Shown piece by piece: positions 7,299 to 15,822 of a DNA stretch of 30,291 nucleotides. The position numbers and the translations under genes are program-made. The first letter of the stretch is position 1. Every line of letters begins with the position of its first letter. The notes under the pieces were generated by a model. The model searched no databases. It saw nothing but the letters and a program-made list of their open reading frames with translations, and was not told the origin of the DNA. The DNA comes from Oscillospiraceae bacterium (GTDB lineage: Bacteria > Bacillota > Clostridia > Oscillospirales > Ruminococcaceae): the NCBI GenBank assembly GCA_017828935.1, contig JAGAUG010000008.1:1-30291 (forward strand), in the 5' to 3' direction.

Positions 7299-7595
7299 TT
7301 GCAAGAATTAATTTGTCAATTTATAAGACCAGATCTTCTAATTTTAGTTCCAGTTTTATTTTTAATCGGAAACTGGCTAAAAAAATCAACTATTAGAGAT
7401 TACAAAATTCCGTTTATTCTCGGAACCATTGCTATTATATTATCTAATATTTATATATTACTGACGATTAATATTTTTAGCATCAGAGAAATTTTATTGG
7501 GACTTTTTGCTGGTTTTTGCCAAGGAATTTTAATTGCTGGAGCCAGTGTTTTCTTAAAACAATTAAAAATTCAATCAAATAAAAATTATAAATAA
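7299..7595 (+). CDS. Phage holin family protein (A118 holin-like)
   Basis: 98 residues with three hydrophobic segments (about 12-26, 37-58, 64-86) and a short basic tail. The start region IRPDLLILVPVLFLIGNWLK and the end LFAGFCQGILIAGASVFLKQ match the small holin group of Listeria phage A118 (Phage_holin_5_2). Holins open the cytoplasmic membrane so that an endolysin can reach the wall. Start TTG at 7299 with gaggtg 9 nt upstream. Followed after 22 bp by an amidase gene, forming a lysis cassette without any other phage gene nearby. Confidence 0.75.
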   Translation: MQELICQFIRPDLLILVPVLFLIGNWLKKSTIRDYKIPFILGTIAIILSNIYILLTINIFSIREILLGLFAGFCQGILIAGASVFLKQLKIQSNKNYK

Positions 7596-7617
7596 TAAAT
7601 TAAAAAGAGGTATTAAT

Positions 7618-8133
7618 ATGACGTATAAAATTATTCAAGACTTTATAAAATTAGGTTCAAAGTGTCGACCAGGCAAGAAAAATCCAAAAAAATGGATAGT
7701 TATTCACGAAACTGGGAATTCTTCTCCAAAGGCCGGCGCTAAAAATCATTCTAATTATATAAAAAATCTAGCTATTCAAAATAAAACTTATTTATCCTGG
7801 CACTACTCCGTTGACGACAAGGAAATATATCAACACATTCCAGACGACGAAATATCTTGGAACGCTGGTGACGGACAAAAAATTGGTGGCGGAAATATGG
7901 CCGGAATTTCTATTGAAATTTGTGTCAATTCCGGATCTGATTTTAAAGAAGCACTCAATAACGCCGCTTATCTAACAGGGTATTTATTATTAAAACACAA
8001 TCTTGATATCAGTGCTGTTAAACAACATTTTGATTTTAGCGGAAAGAACTGTCCTCAAAAAATTAGAGAATCTAATCTTTGGAATGAATTTTTAAAAAAA
8101 TGTGAATATTATAAAAAAGCGATAAAATTATAA
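7618..8133 (+). CDS. N-acetylmuramoyl-L-alanine amidase (Amidase_2 endolysin)
   Basis: 171 residues, a single Amidase_2 (type 2, T7-lysozyme-like) domain. Zinc ligands fit H30 (IVIHETGN), H137 (QHFDFSGKNCP) and C145, with H62 in SWHYSVDD and E100 in the ISIEI strand as further active-site candidates. It cleaves the amide bond between muramic acid and L-alanine of the stem peptide. No signal peptide and no wall-binding domain is visible, so export would depend on the holin encoded just upstream. SD aaaaagagg precedes ATG 7618. Confidence 0.9.
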   Translation: MTYKIIQDFIKLGSKCRPGKKNPKKWIVIHETGNSSPKAGAKNHSNYIKNLAIQNKTYLSWHYSVDDKEIYQHIPDDEISWNAGDGQKIGGGNMAGISIEICVNSGSDFKEALNNAAYLTGYLLLKHNLDISAVKQHFDFSGKNCPQKIRESNLWNEFLKKCEYYKKAIKL

Positions 8134-8175
8134 TTTATAATCATTTTTAGTTCTTAAAATTATTATATTATTATT

Positions 8176-9186
8176 TTAATCTATATCATCTACTGTTTTT
8201 ATTAATATATATTTATATTTTGATTCTGCACAGGGTTCTATTTGGCTATCTATATCTTTTTTTTCTTCTATAACATCGTTACTATCTTCTTGGAAATCTT
8301 TTGAATAATAACACTCTATAATACTATTTATGTTCTTTCCACAAATACAACCGATATCGTTATAATATTGACCATCTTTTGATAATAATTTTCTTATTCC
8401 AGAAAAACACTGTATAATACTTCCTGCATTATATCCACAGATTCCTCCACTAAAATTATTGCCATTTCCATCTGTTGATACAATATTTACATCTTTACTA
8501 GTACACATACTAATTCTTCCCATTCCGATATTATATCCGCAAATGCCTCCACTATAGTTTCCATAATGTCCATTAATTGAACAAATTCTTGCTTTTTCAC
8601 ACAAGCACTCTATTATATTTCCTGCATCGTTATAACCACAAATCCCTCCAGCGTAGTTTGCTTCTTTTCCTTCCCTCGTTTTTATATATACGTTATTTAC
8701 ATTAATATTTTTTATTTTCCCTTCTGGTCCAAGAAACCCGAATAATCCTGCTGCATTTCGATTTTTACTTGAAATATCGCAATATATATTTTTTATATTT
8801 TTGTCTTGTCCATCAAAAGTTCCCGTATAAGAATTTTTTATATTATTTCCAATTGGTGTCCATTCTAAATTTTTTAATTTATCTACGTTGCTACCTTCGT
8901 TTTCAATAAGATCTAATAATATTTCTATCTCATCATCGCTCTCTATTATATTTATGTCATTTATTAAAGTCGCGTTAGCTCCTTCATCTTGTTTTATAGT
9001 CTCATGTGTTCCGTTAACTACTTTCGCGAACTCAAATAAGTCTTCTCTTGTTTCTATTTGATATATATTATTGCTATCTGTCGTTAAACCATTCACCCAA
9101 AAATTCAAACTTAAAAACGCCGTTATGAAAAATATTAAACACTTTATATTATTAAATAATTTACTTAATCTCAAGTTTTGGCTCAT
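8176..9186 (-). CDS. Exported GLUG-repeat protein
   Basis: 336 residues. A Sec-type signal (basic start, hydrophobic about 14-33) without a lipobox cysteine is followed by a module YQIETREDLFEFAKVVNG ... LINDINI, then WTPIGNN and TFDGQDKNIKNIYC, then repeats AGLFGFLG, GGICGYN (three times) and GCICGKN. GLUG repeats occur on surface or adhesin-like proteins of gut and symbiotic bacteria and probably form a beta-solenoid. The repeats are rich in cysteine, unusual for an exported protein of a Gram-positive. It has the same module order as the large lipoprotein at 28000-30033. It lies just downstream of the ribosomal operon, convergent with the amidase gene. Confidence 0.8.
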   Translation of the reverse strand: MSQNLRLSKLFNNIKCLIFFITAFLSLNFWVNGLTTDSNNIYQIETREDLFEFAKVVNGTHETIKQDEGANATLINDINIIESDDEIEILLDLIENEGSNVDKLKNLEWTPIGNNIKNSYTGTFDGQDKNIKNIYCDISSKNRNAAGLFGFLGPEGKIKNINVNNVYIKTREGKEANYAGGICGYNDAGNIIECLCEKARICSINGHYGNYSGGICGYNIGMGRISMCTSKDVNIVSTDGNGNNFSGGICGYNAGSIIQCFSGIRKLLSKDGQYYNDIGCICGKNINSIIECYYSKDFQEDSNDVIEEKKDIDSQIEPCAESKYKYILIKTVDDID

Positions 9187-9260
9187 TTTTATACTCCCCT
9201 AATAATTTATTTAGATTTTTATCTAATCGAGTAAAATTATACACGAGTGCAATACAAACT

Positions 9261-9289
9261 GCCCCCGACTTTTTAATTAAGTCGGGGGC
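9261..9289 (-). terminator. Terminator of the ribosomal supercluster
   Basis: gcccccgactt pairs with aagtcgggggc (11 bp, GC-rich) around a 7-nt loop, 38 bp beyond the rplQ stop. The minus-strand tail is moderately U-rich (agtttgtatt). It is the strongest hairpin in the window apart from that after the tRNA. Confidence 0.8.
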
Positions 9290-9326
9290 AAAAATTTTAC
9301 AACTCAACAGACCCCGCCGCTAATAA

Positions 9327-9668
9327 TCAAATTAGCTCGATAATCGCCATCTCTGCGGCGTCACCTCTGCGGTTTCCAATTTTGTATATTCTTGTATATC
9401 CACCTTTAACGTCGATATATTTAGGCGCTATTTCATCGAATAATTTCTTTACAACATCTTCTTTTGTAACGTAGCTCATTACTTGTCTCTTGTTGTGTAA
9501 GTTATTATCTTTAGCTCTTGTAATAATTTTTTCTGTAACACTTCTTACTTCTTTTGCTCGTGTAACAGTAGTTTCTATTTTACCTTTTTCTAATAAAAAA
9601 GTAACCATCGCTCTTAACATCGCTCTTCTGTGATCAGATGATCTACCAAGTTTTCTACTACCAGGCAT
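9327..9668 (-). CDS. rplQ: 50S ribosomal protein bL17
   Basis: 113 residues: RKLGRSSDHRRAMLRAMVTF, then TRAKEVRSVTEKIITRAK and the end YTRIYKIGNRRGDAAEMAIIEL. Short bacterial form of L17. ATG 9668 is spaced 7 nt from aaggagtg; a TTG one codon upstream is also open. Last gene of the alpha operon, 43 bp after rpoA and before the terminator at 9261-9289. Confidence 0.97.
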   Translation of the reverse strand: MPGSRKLGRSSDHRRAMLRAMVTFLLEKGKIETTVTRAKEVRSVTEKIITRAKDNNLHNKRQVMSYVTKEDVVKKLFDEIAPKYIDVKGGYTRIYKIGNRRGDAAEMAIIELI

Positions 9669-9711
9669 CAAAATTCACTCCTTTACTTAATAATTTAATA
9701 TTATTATTTAA

Positions 9712-10665
9712 TTATTCTCCTTTGTCTGCAAAAGAAAACCCTAATGAATTTAACTTTCCAATGACTTCTTCTAACGACTTTCGACCTAAATTTCTAACTT
9801 TCATCAACTCATCTTGAGTTTTATCAACCAGGTCTTTTACAGTCTTGGCTCCAGAGCGTTTTAAACAGTTATAAGAACGAACAGATAAGTCAAGATCCTC
9901 AATGGTCATCTCAAGTAATTTTTCTTTTCCACCCATATTTTTATCCGTCATAATTTCTTTTTCTTTAACAGATTCACAAAGGCAAGTAAACAAATTAAGA
10001 TGCTCGTTGAGTATCTTGGCCGCGTAAGAAACAGATTCTTCCGCCGAGAGTACACCGTCAGTCCAAACTTCAATTGACAGCTTATCATAATCTGTTATCT
10101 GTCCTACACGAGTGTTTTCAACTGTGTAATTAACTTTTAAAACTGGAGTATAGATACTATCTACTGGTATCATTCCGATACTGTACTCACCTTGACTTCT
10201 ATTTTTCTCAGCAGTAACATACCCTCTACCTCGAGTAATATTAATTTGCATCTGTAACTTTGCACCCTTGTCAAGATAAGCTATGTGCATCCCAGGATCT
10301 AATATTTGTAACCGCGAATCTCTAATAATAGACTCCGCAGTAACTTCACCTTCGCCACTTTCATTAATATAAACAGTTTTAGATTCTTCATCATCTAAAA
10401 ATTTAACTCTTAAGCCCTTTAGATTAAGAATAATTTCAACAACGTCTTCTTTAACACCAGGAATCGTTGAAAATTCGTGTTGGACACCATCTATCTCAAT
10501 TGAACTTACTGCAACTCCTGGCAACGAAGAAAGTAAAACTCGTCTTAAACTGTTCCCCAAAGTCGTACCAAATCCACGCTCAAGCGGTTCTATAACAAAT
10601 TTACCGTACGTTCCATCTGGTAGCAATTCAACCGCCTTAACCTCTGGTTTATCTATACTTATCAA
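9712..10665 (-). CDS. rpoA: DNA-directed RNA polymerase subunit alpha
   Basis: 317 residues, full length. The N-terminal assembly domain (about 1-230) carries ERGFGTTLGNSLRRVLLSS and the dimer region; after a flexible linker the C-terminal domain (about 252-312: IEDLDLSVRSYNCLKRSGA, LMKVRNLGRKSLEEV) contacts UP-element DNA and activators. Start TTG at 10665 with gggagg 9 nt upstream. It lies between rpsD and rplQ, as in other Clostridia. Confidence 0.97.
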   Translation of the reverse strand: MISIDKPEVKAVELLPDGTYGKFVIEPLERGFGTTLGNSLRRVLLSSLPGVAVSSIEIDGVQHEFSTIPGVKEDVVEIILNLKGLRVKFLDDEESKTVYINESGEGEVTAESIIRDSRLQILDPGMHIAYLDKGAKLQMQINITRGRGYVTAEKNRSQGEYSIGMIPVDSIYTPVLKVNYTVENTRVGQITDYDKLSIEVWTDGVLSAEESVSYAAKILNEHLNLFTCLCESVKEKEIMTDKNMGGKEKLLEMTIEDLDLSVRSYNCLKRSGAKTVKDLVDKTQDELMKVRNLGRKSLEEVIGKLNSLGFSFADKGE

Positions 10666-10725
10666 GAACCTAATCCTCCCTAAATAAAAATATTAAATAA
10701 CATATTATTAATTATTATTTAATTA

Positions 10726-11352
10726 TTATTTAGAATAAAGCTCAACAATCAGATGTTCTTCGATATTGATATCTATATCTTCGCGATTTGGTAGCTCCAC
10801 AACTTTTGAAACCATATTATCTTTATCAACATCAAGCCATTTAGGCTTAACTCTTGAGCTATTATTTTCAATAATATTTTTAATTTTGTCTAATGTCTTG
10901 CTTTTTTCAGCAACAGCAATAACATCACCTGGTTTTAATAATATCGATGGGATATTAGCTTTCTTGCCATTGAGAACAAAATGATTATGTCTAACAAGCT
11001 GTCTAGCTTCTTTTCTAGAGTCAGCCATCCCCGATCTATAAACAATATTATCAAATCTAGACTCTAAAATTTTTAATAAATTTTCACCCGCCATACCTTG
11101 CTTACGAGTAGCCATATCAAAGTATTTTTCGAATTGACCTTCTAAAACTCCGTAATAACGTCTAGCTTTTTGTTTTGCTCTTAGCTGAAGACCATATTCT
11201 GAAAGTTTTTTACGGCCTTTTCCGTGCTGACCCGGAGCTGAAGCTCGACGAGAAATAGCACACTTATCAGTATAGCATCTTTCGCCTTTGAGAAAAAGTT
11301 TTTCTCCTTCTCTACGGCACAATCTACAAACTGGTCCTGTATATCTTGCCAT
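10726..11352 (-). CDS. rpsD: 30S ribosomal protein uS4
   Basis: 208 residues. N-terminal zinc site C9-x2-C12 ... C26-x4-C31, then the S4 RNA-binding domain (about 97-160: RFDNIVYRSGMADSRKEARQ). S4 nucleates 30S assembly at the 5' domain of 16S rRNA. The start codon ATG 11352 has only a weak local SD (ggaagg, about 10 nt upstream); the strong AAGAAAGGAGA lies 87 nt upstream beyond a foldable spacer (feature 11353-11450). Confidence 0.97.
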   Translation of the reverse strand: MARYTGPVCRLCRREGEKLFLKGERCYTDKCAISRRASAPGQHGKGRKKLSEYGLQLRAKQKARRYYGVLEGQFEKYFDMATRKQGMAGENLLKILESRFDNIVYRSGMADSRKEARQLVRHNHFVLNGKKANIPSILLKPGDVIAVAEKSKTLDKIKNIIENNSSRVKPKWLDVDKDNMVSKVVELPNREDIDINIEEHLIVELYSK

Positions 11353-11450
11353 CTAACTTAACCTTCCGCTATCTTAAAAACTTAATATATATTAAATTTT
11401 TATTAATATAAAACTTAATTTTATATTACGCGAAAGCCGTCTCCTTTCTT
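11353..11450 (-). promoter_or_regulatory. Foldable spacer separating a strong SD from the rpsD start (element C)
   Basis: The SD AAGAAAGGAGA (11440-11450) is not followed by a start codon; rpsD begins 87 nt later. TTTCGC just after the SD (11430-11435) can pair with GCGGAA just before the start (11364-11369), 6 bp with one G-U. Inside lies a perfect 10-bp hairpin (taatataaaa/ttttatatta) and a palindrome taatatatatta flanked by A/T runs. It lacks the conserved blocks of the rplF and rpsC spacers, so it is a shorter or unrelated relative that shares the layout. Confidence 0.5.
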
Positions 11451-11497
11451 GTTTTTTATATTTTAATATAAAATTTTATTAATATTTTTGTTTATTA

Positions 11498-11899
11498 TTA
11501 TACACGTCTTCTTTTTGGTGGTCTACAACCGTTGTGAGGGATCGGAGTAACATCTTTAATCATATTAACTTCAAGCCCTGCTGATTGTAGCGCTCTAATA
11601 GCTGCTTCTCTTCCTGATCCTGGACCTTTTACATAGACCTCTACTGATTTAAGGCCGTGTTCCATCGCTGCTTTTGCAGCAGTTTCAGCTGCAGTTTGAG
11701 CAGCAAAAGGAGTTGACTTTCTCGAACCCCTAAAACCAAGTCCGCCGGCACTAGCCCAAGATAAAGCGTTACCCTGAGTATCAGTAATAGTTACTATTGT
11801 ATTATTAAAAGTTGACTGTATATGAGCGGCTCCACGTTGAACATTCTTACGTTTACCAGCTCTTCTTCTAGAAACTTTTTTTACTGTAGCTTTTGCCAT
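11498..11899 (-). CDS. rpsK: 30S ribosomal protein uS11
   Basis: 133 residues: AAHIQSTFNNTIVTITD, SAGGLGFRGSRKSTPFAAQ, and the conserved end DVTPIPHNGCRPPKRRRV. S11 lies on the 30S platform next to the mRNA exit. ATG 11899 follows aaaggaggttg. 18 bp after rpsM; followed by the 145-nt gap with element C before rpsD. Confidence 0.97.
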   Translation of the reverse strand: MAKATVKKVSRRRAGKRKNVQRGAAHIQSTFNNTIVTITDTQGNALSWASAGGLGFRGSRKSTPFAAQTAAETAAKAAMEHGLKSVEVYVKGPGSGREAAIRALQSAGLEVNMIKDVTPIPHNGCRPPKRRRV

Positions 11900-11917
11900 A
11901 TTAATTCACAACCTCCT

Positions 11918-12286
11918 TTATTTCTTTTTGTTTGCTATTGTCTTTTTAGGACCTTTACGTGTCCTTGCGTTAGTTTTTGTTTTTTGACCTCTTACAGGCA
12001 ATCCTTTTCTGTGTCTGATTCCTCTATAACAATTTATCTCTATAAGACGTTTTATATTAAGAGCGACTTCTCTTCTAAGGTCACCTTCAACTTTAATATT
12101 TTTATCTATATATTCTCTGATCTTAGCTACTTCGTCTTCTGTTAAATCTTTAACTCTTGTGTCCGGATTAACTTCTGTATTTTCGAGTATCTTTCTTGAC
12201 TTACTAAGACCGATTCCGTAAATATATGTTAGGCCAATTTCAACTCTTTTCTCGCGCGGTAAATCAACACCAGCAATACGAGCCAT
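11918..12286 (-). CDS. rpsM: 30S ribosomal protein uS13
   Basis: 122 residues: MARIAGVDLPREKRVEIGL, YIYGIGLSKSRKIL (helix-hairpin-helix), CYRGIRHRKGLPVRGQKT and a lysine-rich tail that reaches the P-site tRNA. S13 forms the head bridge to the 50S subunit. SD ggaggtg precedes ATG 12286. Between rpmJ and rpsK. Confidence 0.97.
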   Translation of the reverse strand: MARIAGVDLPREKRVEIGLTYIYGIGLSKSRKILENTEVNPDTRVKDLTEDEVAKIREYIDKNIKVEGDLRREVALNIKRLIEINCYRGIRHRKGLPVRGQKTKTNARTRKGPKKTIANKKK

Positions 12287-12314
12287 AATTACAACACCTC
12301 CATCATCAAAGTTT

Positions 12315-12428
12315 TTAGCCCTGTCTTTGTTTATGTTTTGGATTTTTACAAATTACCATAACCCTTGAGTTTCGTTTTATAACTTTACATTTTTCACATA
12401 TGGGCTTAACTGAAGGTCTAACTTTCAT
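12315..12428 (-). CDS. rpmJ: 50S ribosomal protein bL36
   Basis: 37 residues, read directly from the minus strand: MKVRPSVKPICEKCKVIKRN, followed by the conserved second half ending KHKQRQG. The zinc-ribbon ligands C11, C14, C27 and H32 are all present, so this is the zinc-binding form. ATG 12428 is preceded by caaggagg. It has its canonical position between infA and rpsM. Confidence 0.95.
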   Translation of the reverse strand: MKVRPSVKPICEKCKVIKRNSRVMVICKNPKHKQRQG

Positions 12429-12451
12429 CTAAAAAACCTCCTTGTCGTTTT

Positions 12452-12477
12452 ATAAGCCAAAGTTTATATTGGCTTAT
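12452..12477. repeat. 9-bp hairpin between infA and rpmJ
   Basis: ataagccaa (12452-12460) and ttggcttat (12469-12477) are exact complements with an 8-nt loop. The T run follows on the plus strand, not in the direction of the operon. On the minus-strand mRNA it stands between the infA stop and the rpmJ SD, where it could tune rpmJ translation or mark a processing site. Confidence 0.5.
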
Positions 12478-12490
12478 TTTTTATTTTTAA

Positions 12491-12709
12491 TTATTTACTT
12501 CTCCAAGTGATTCGCCCTTTTGTTAGATCATAAGGCGACATCTCTACTGTAACTTTATCACCAGCTAAGATTTTTATAAAATTCATTCTTAGCTTACCTG
12601 AAATATGAGCTAAAATTCTGTGACCGTTTTGAAGTTCGACTTTAAACTGAGCGTTTGGTAAAACTTCAACGACCTCGCCTTCGAGCTCTATCATATCTTC
12701 TTTTGACAT
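12491..12709 (-). CDS. infA: Translation initiation factor IF-1
   Basis: 72 residues, the standard IF-1 length: MSKEDMIELEGEVVEVLPNA, HRILAHISGKLRMNFI, and the end KGRITWRSK. One OB-fold that occupies the A site of the 30S subunit during initiation. ATG 12709 is spaced 5-6 nt from gaggagag; an upstream in-frame start overlaps the SD. It lies between the KOW-protein gene and rpmJ. Confidence 0.96.
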   Translation of the reverse strand: MSKEDMIELEGEVVEVLPNAQFKVELQNGHRILAHISGKLRMNFIKILAGDKVTVEMSPYDLTKGRITWRSK

Positions 12710-12744
12710 ATTAACTCTCCTCATAGCTAATTAAGATATATAAA

Positions 12745-12996
12745 TTAATGTTTTAGATCTAGTATTATTTTTTTTAATTTTTTATTTGTTAAAGCCTCAA
12801 AATTTTTGTTAATCTCGTCGAGCTTTAAAAACATATTTGTTTTTTGTAAGTGTTTTATATTTTTTTTCTTAGGATTTTCTAATTTTCTTATCTTTCCATC
12901 TACGATATAGACAAATTGATCTTCGACTTTTATAACAACAAACCAATTATCTTTATCTCTTCCTGATTTTGATATTACTATTCTTCCTACTTGCAT
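12745..12996 (-). CDS. KOW-domain RNA-binding protein (L14e-like)
   Basis: 83 residues. The N-terminus MQVGRIVISKSGRDKDNWFV is the KOW-type start found in the small Clostridia proteins annotated as L14E/L6E/L27E-like; then VYIVDGKIRKLENPKKKNIKHL and a basic C-terminus. It lies between map and infA, the position this family holds in many Clostridia, which supports a ribosome-linked role; the function is not established. Start ATG 12996 with a modest aaggg SD. Confidence 0.8.
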   Translation of the reverse strand: MQVGRIVISKSGRDKDNWFVVIKVEDQFVYIVDGKIRKLENPKKKNIKHLQKTNMFLKLDEINKNFEALTNKKLKKIILDLKH

Positions 12997-13007
12997 TTTT
13001 AAAACCC

Positions 13008-13757
13008 TTATAATAGCGTTAATATAATTGGCCCTGTATCTGTAATAGCAACTGTATGTTCAAAATGAGCTGAATACTTTCCGTCTTTTGTAACAACAGT
13101 CCAACCGTCATCTAAAGTTTTAACCTGACGAGCCCCCATATTAACCATAGGCTCAATTGCGATCGTCATCCCTGGCTCAAGTTTTTTCCCTTGGCCTGGA
13201 GAACCAAAATTAGGTACTGACGGCTCTTCGTGCATCTTTTTACCTATTCCGTGACCAACATATTCTCTAACAATACTAAAACCGTTCGCTTCAACGTAGC
13301 TTTGAATTGCGTTAGAGATATCTCCGACTCTATTACCAGCTATCGCTTTTTCTATCCCTAACTCTAAAGCTTTTTTTGTAACATCTAATAATTTTTTTGC
13401 TTCATCTGAGATATTTCCAACAGCGAAAGTTTTTGTTGTATCTCCATGAAATCCCTGATAATTCGTGACAATATCAACGCTAACAATATCTCCGTCTTTT
13501 ATCACTGTTTTTCTTGACGGAATTCCATGAATCACCTCATTATTGACCGAGATACAACTACTGGCCGGGAAGTCATTATATCCCAAGCAAGCAGGCCTTG
13601 CATTTTTAGATTTTATATAGTCGTATATTACTTTATCTATATACAGCGTCGAAACTCCTGGTTTAATAGCCTTTCCAGCGGCTTCTAGCGCTCCTGCTGC
13701 TATTTCTCCGGCTTTTTTCATTAATTTTATACCTTCTGAGGTTTTTAAATATATCAT
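13008..13757 (-). CDS. map: Methionine aminopeptidase, type I
   Basis: 249 residues, the pita-bread fold enzyme that removes the N-terminal methionine from nascent proteins. The five metal ligands are seen in SVDIVTNYQGFHGDTTKTF (two aspartates), GHGIGKKMHEEP (histidine), IAIEPMVN and FEHTVAIT (two glutamates). The start ATG overlaps the adk stop by one base (TAATG), so the two are translationally coupled. Confidence 0.96.
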   Translation of the reverse strand: MIYLKTSEGIKLMKKAGEIAAGALEAAGKAIKPGVSTLYIDKVIYDYIKSKNARPACLGYNDFPASSCISVNNEVIHGIPSRKTVIKDGDIVSVDIVTNYQGFHGDTTKTFAVGNISDEAKKLLDVTKKALELGIEKAIAGNRVGDISNAIQSYVEANGFSIVREYVGHGIGKKMHEEPSVPNFGSPGQGKKLEPGMTIAIEPMVNMGARQVKTLDDGWTVVTKDGKYSAHFEHTVAITDTGPIILTLL

Positions 13758-14407
13758 TACTCTGATCTCAACACCTTATCAACTAAACTAGTCGTTTCTT
13801 CTAGAATATCTTGACCCTCAACGATTTTGAGTAAGCCTTTTGATTCGTAGTAATCTTTTAAAGGCTCTGTTTGATCGTGATAAACTTTTAATCTGTCAGA
13901 TATAATTTTCGGATCATCATCATGTCTTATGATCAGACTTCCATCGCAATTATCACAAATATCTTGTTTTTTAGAAGGCTTATCTGTAATATGATAACTT
14001 GAACCACATTTGTTACAAACTCGACGCCCGCTAAGTCTTGAAATTATTTTCTCGTCCGGGACTTCGATACTAACAACTTTATTAATTTCGACTCCCATCT
14101 CGTCAAGCGCCTGCGCTTGAGCGATCGTTCTTGGAACTCCATCTAAAATAAAACCGTTTTTACAGTCTGGCTCAGACAATCTATCTTTAACAATAGAAAT
14201 TATAACGTTATCTGGAACAAGAGCTCCTGAATCGATATAAGATTTCGCTTCTAGACCCAAAGGTGTTTCGTTCTTTAACGCCTCTCTTATAATATTGCCA
14301 GTACTAATAGTCGGAATATTATATTTTTTTGAGATTATTTCAGCTTGCGTTCCCTTTCCAGCACCAGGTGCTCCTAAAAGAATCAAACAAAGTTTTTTGT
14401 TTTCCAA
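13757..14407 (-). CDS. adk: Adenylate kinase (zinc-lid type)
   Basis: 216 residues from a TTG at 14407. P-loop GAPGAGKGT (12-20), AMP-binding TISTGNIIREAL, LILDGVPRT-like GFILDGVPRT, and a long lid with four cysteines (C131, C134, C151, C154) that bind a structural metal as in Gram-positive enzymes. It interconverts ATP + AMP and 2 ADP. The frame extends 17 codons further upstream, but TTG 14407 is 9 nt from aggaagg and starts the conserved part. Between secY and map. Confidence 0.96.
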   Translation of the reverse strand: MENKKLCLILLGAPGAGKGTQAEIISKKYNIPTISTGNIIREALKNETPLGLEAKSYIDSGALVPDNVIISIVKDRLSEPDCKNGFILDGVPRTIAQAQALDEMGVEINKVVSIEVPDEKIISRLSGRRVCNKCGSSYHITDKPSKKQDICDNCDGSLIIRHDDDPKIISDRLKVYHDQTEPLKDYYESKGLLKIVEGQDILEETTSLVDKVLRSE

Positions 14408-14528
14408 GATATCATTTCCTTCCTGTTTATTTATTAATTTAAAAAATTTTTGACACAAACATATTTTATACTCTTATTTTTTATAATTATAAATTATAAC
14501 AACACTACAAAATAATTAGTTAATTATA

Positions 14529-15821
14529 TTAAATTAAAAAGCCTTTGTAATGTCTCATCATCATCATTGACTCTATTTGTTTAACTGTATCTAGTGCAAC
14601 GCCAACGATAATCAAAACAGTCGTTCCTCCGATTCCTAGTTGCATCCCTGTAAACTTACCAGCTATAAACGGTAAAATCGCCATTACTCCTAAGAATAAA
14701 GCCCCAACAAAAGTTATTTTATTCATAACTTTTGAGATAAAATCAGCTGTTGGTTTACCTGGTCTAATACCCGGAACCGTTCCATTACTCTTTCTTAAGT
14801 TATTAGCCATTTCCATCGGATTATATTGAATCTCGACATAAAAATAACTAAAACCAATAATTAATAAAAACGTAAGTATAGCATACGGCCAAGAATTATA
14901 ATTAAACGATTTTAATAATTTTCCAAACCAAGTTGTCGCTTTTTGGTCAACAAACATCTGTATTGTTGACGGGATCATAAGTAGCGACGAAGCAAAAATT
15001 ATTGGCATAACTCCTGACATATTAACTTTGATTGGAATATGAGAACTTTGGCCACCATACATCTTTCTTCCAACAACGCGCTTAGCGTATTGTATAGGAA
15101 TTCTTCTTTCCGCGTTTGTCATCCAAACAACGAAAACTATAATAGCTAAAAACAAAGCTATTATTAACGGAATCTTAAAATAACTACTTGTTCCTTGTTG
15201 TTGCGAATAAAGATATAATCTTGATATTATAGCTGGTCCTCTTGAAACGATCCCAGCGAATAAAATTATAGATATACCGTTACCTATTCCTTTTTCGTTG
15301 ATTCGCTCGCCAAGCCACATAATTAAAGCTGTTCCGGCTGTAAAAACCAAAACAATAACTATCATAGCAAATACACCAGCAAACCCAGTTTTGTGAACTA
15401 CTGCTCCTTGAGGTCTGAGCATCCCGTAATAAGCAAAAGCCTGGAGCAAACCTAGCGCAACTGTAGTCCAACGGGTTATTTTCATAATAACTTTTCTACC
15501 TTCTTCGCCTTCTTTTGAGAGTCTTTCAAGAGAAGGGATCGCAACACTTAAAAGCTGAATAACAATTGACGACGTAATATAAGGCGAAATTGAAAGAGCA
15601 AAGATCGTTGCTCGAGAAAAAGCTCCTCCTGTTAAGACATCAATATAGCCTAACATATTGTTGCCACCGCTCGCACTTATCATATTTTGTAACATTGTTG
15701 TATCTAGATACGGAATCGGAATCGCCGAACCCAATCTAAAAATAACGATTATCATAAGAGTATATAATAGTCTTTGTCTTAAATCTGCGACCTTCCACGC
15801 ATCTCTAAAGACTTTAAACAT
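14529..15821 (-). CDS. secY: Protein translocase subunit SecY
   Basis: 430 residues with ten hydrophobic segments. The N-terminus MFKVFRDAWKVADLRQRLLY, the first segment after it with GSAIPIPYLD, the plug region, RRIPIQYAKR in the cytosolic loop and KSNGTVPGIRPGKPT all match SecY. It forms the membrane pore of the Sec system. It starts one base after the rplO stop, with aggtga as SD inside rplO, so the two genes are coupled. Confidence 0.97.
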   Translation of the reverse strand: MFKVFRDAWKVADLRQRLLYTLMIIVIFRLGSAIPIPYLDTTMLQNMISASGGNNMLGYIDVLTGGAFSRATIFALSISPYITSSIVIQLLSVAIPSLERLSKEGEEGRKVIMKITRWTTVALGLLQAFAYYGMLRPQGAVVHKTGFAGVFAMIVIVLVFTAGTALIMWLGERINEKGIGNGISIILFAGIVSRGPAIISRLYLYSQQQGTSSYFKIPLIIALFLAIIVFVVWMTNAERRIPIQYAKRVVGRKMYGGQSSHIPIKVNMSGVMPIIFASSLLMIPSTIQMFVDQKATTWFGKLLKSFNYNSWPYAILTFLLIIGFSYFYVEIQYNPMEMANNLRKSNGTVPGIRPGKPTADFISKVMNKITFVGALFLGVMAILPFIAGKFTGMQLGIGGTTVLIIVGVALDTVKQIESMMMMRHYKGFLI

Positions 15822-15822
15822 A

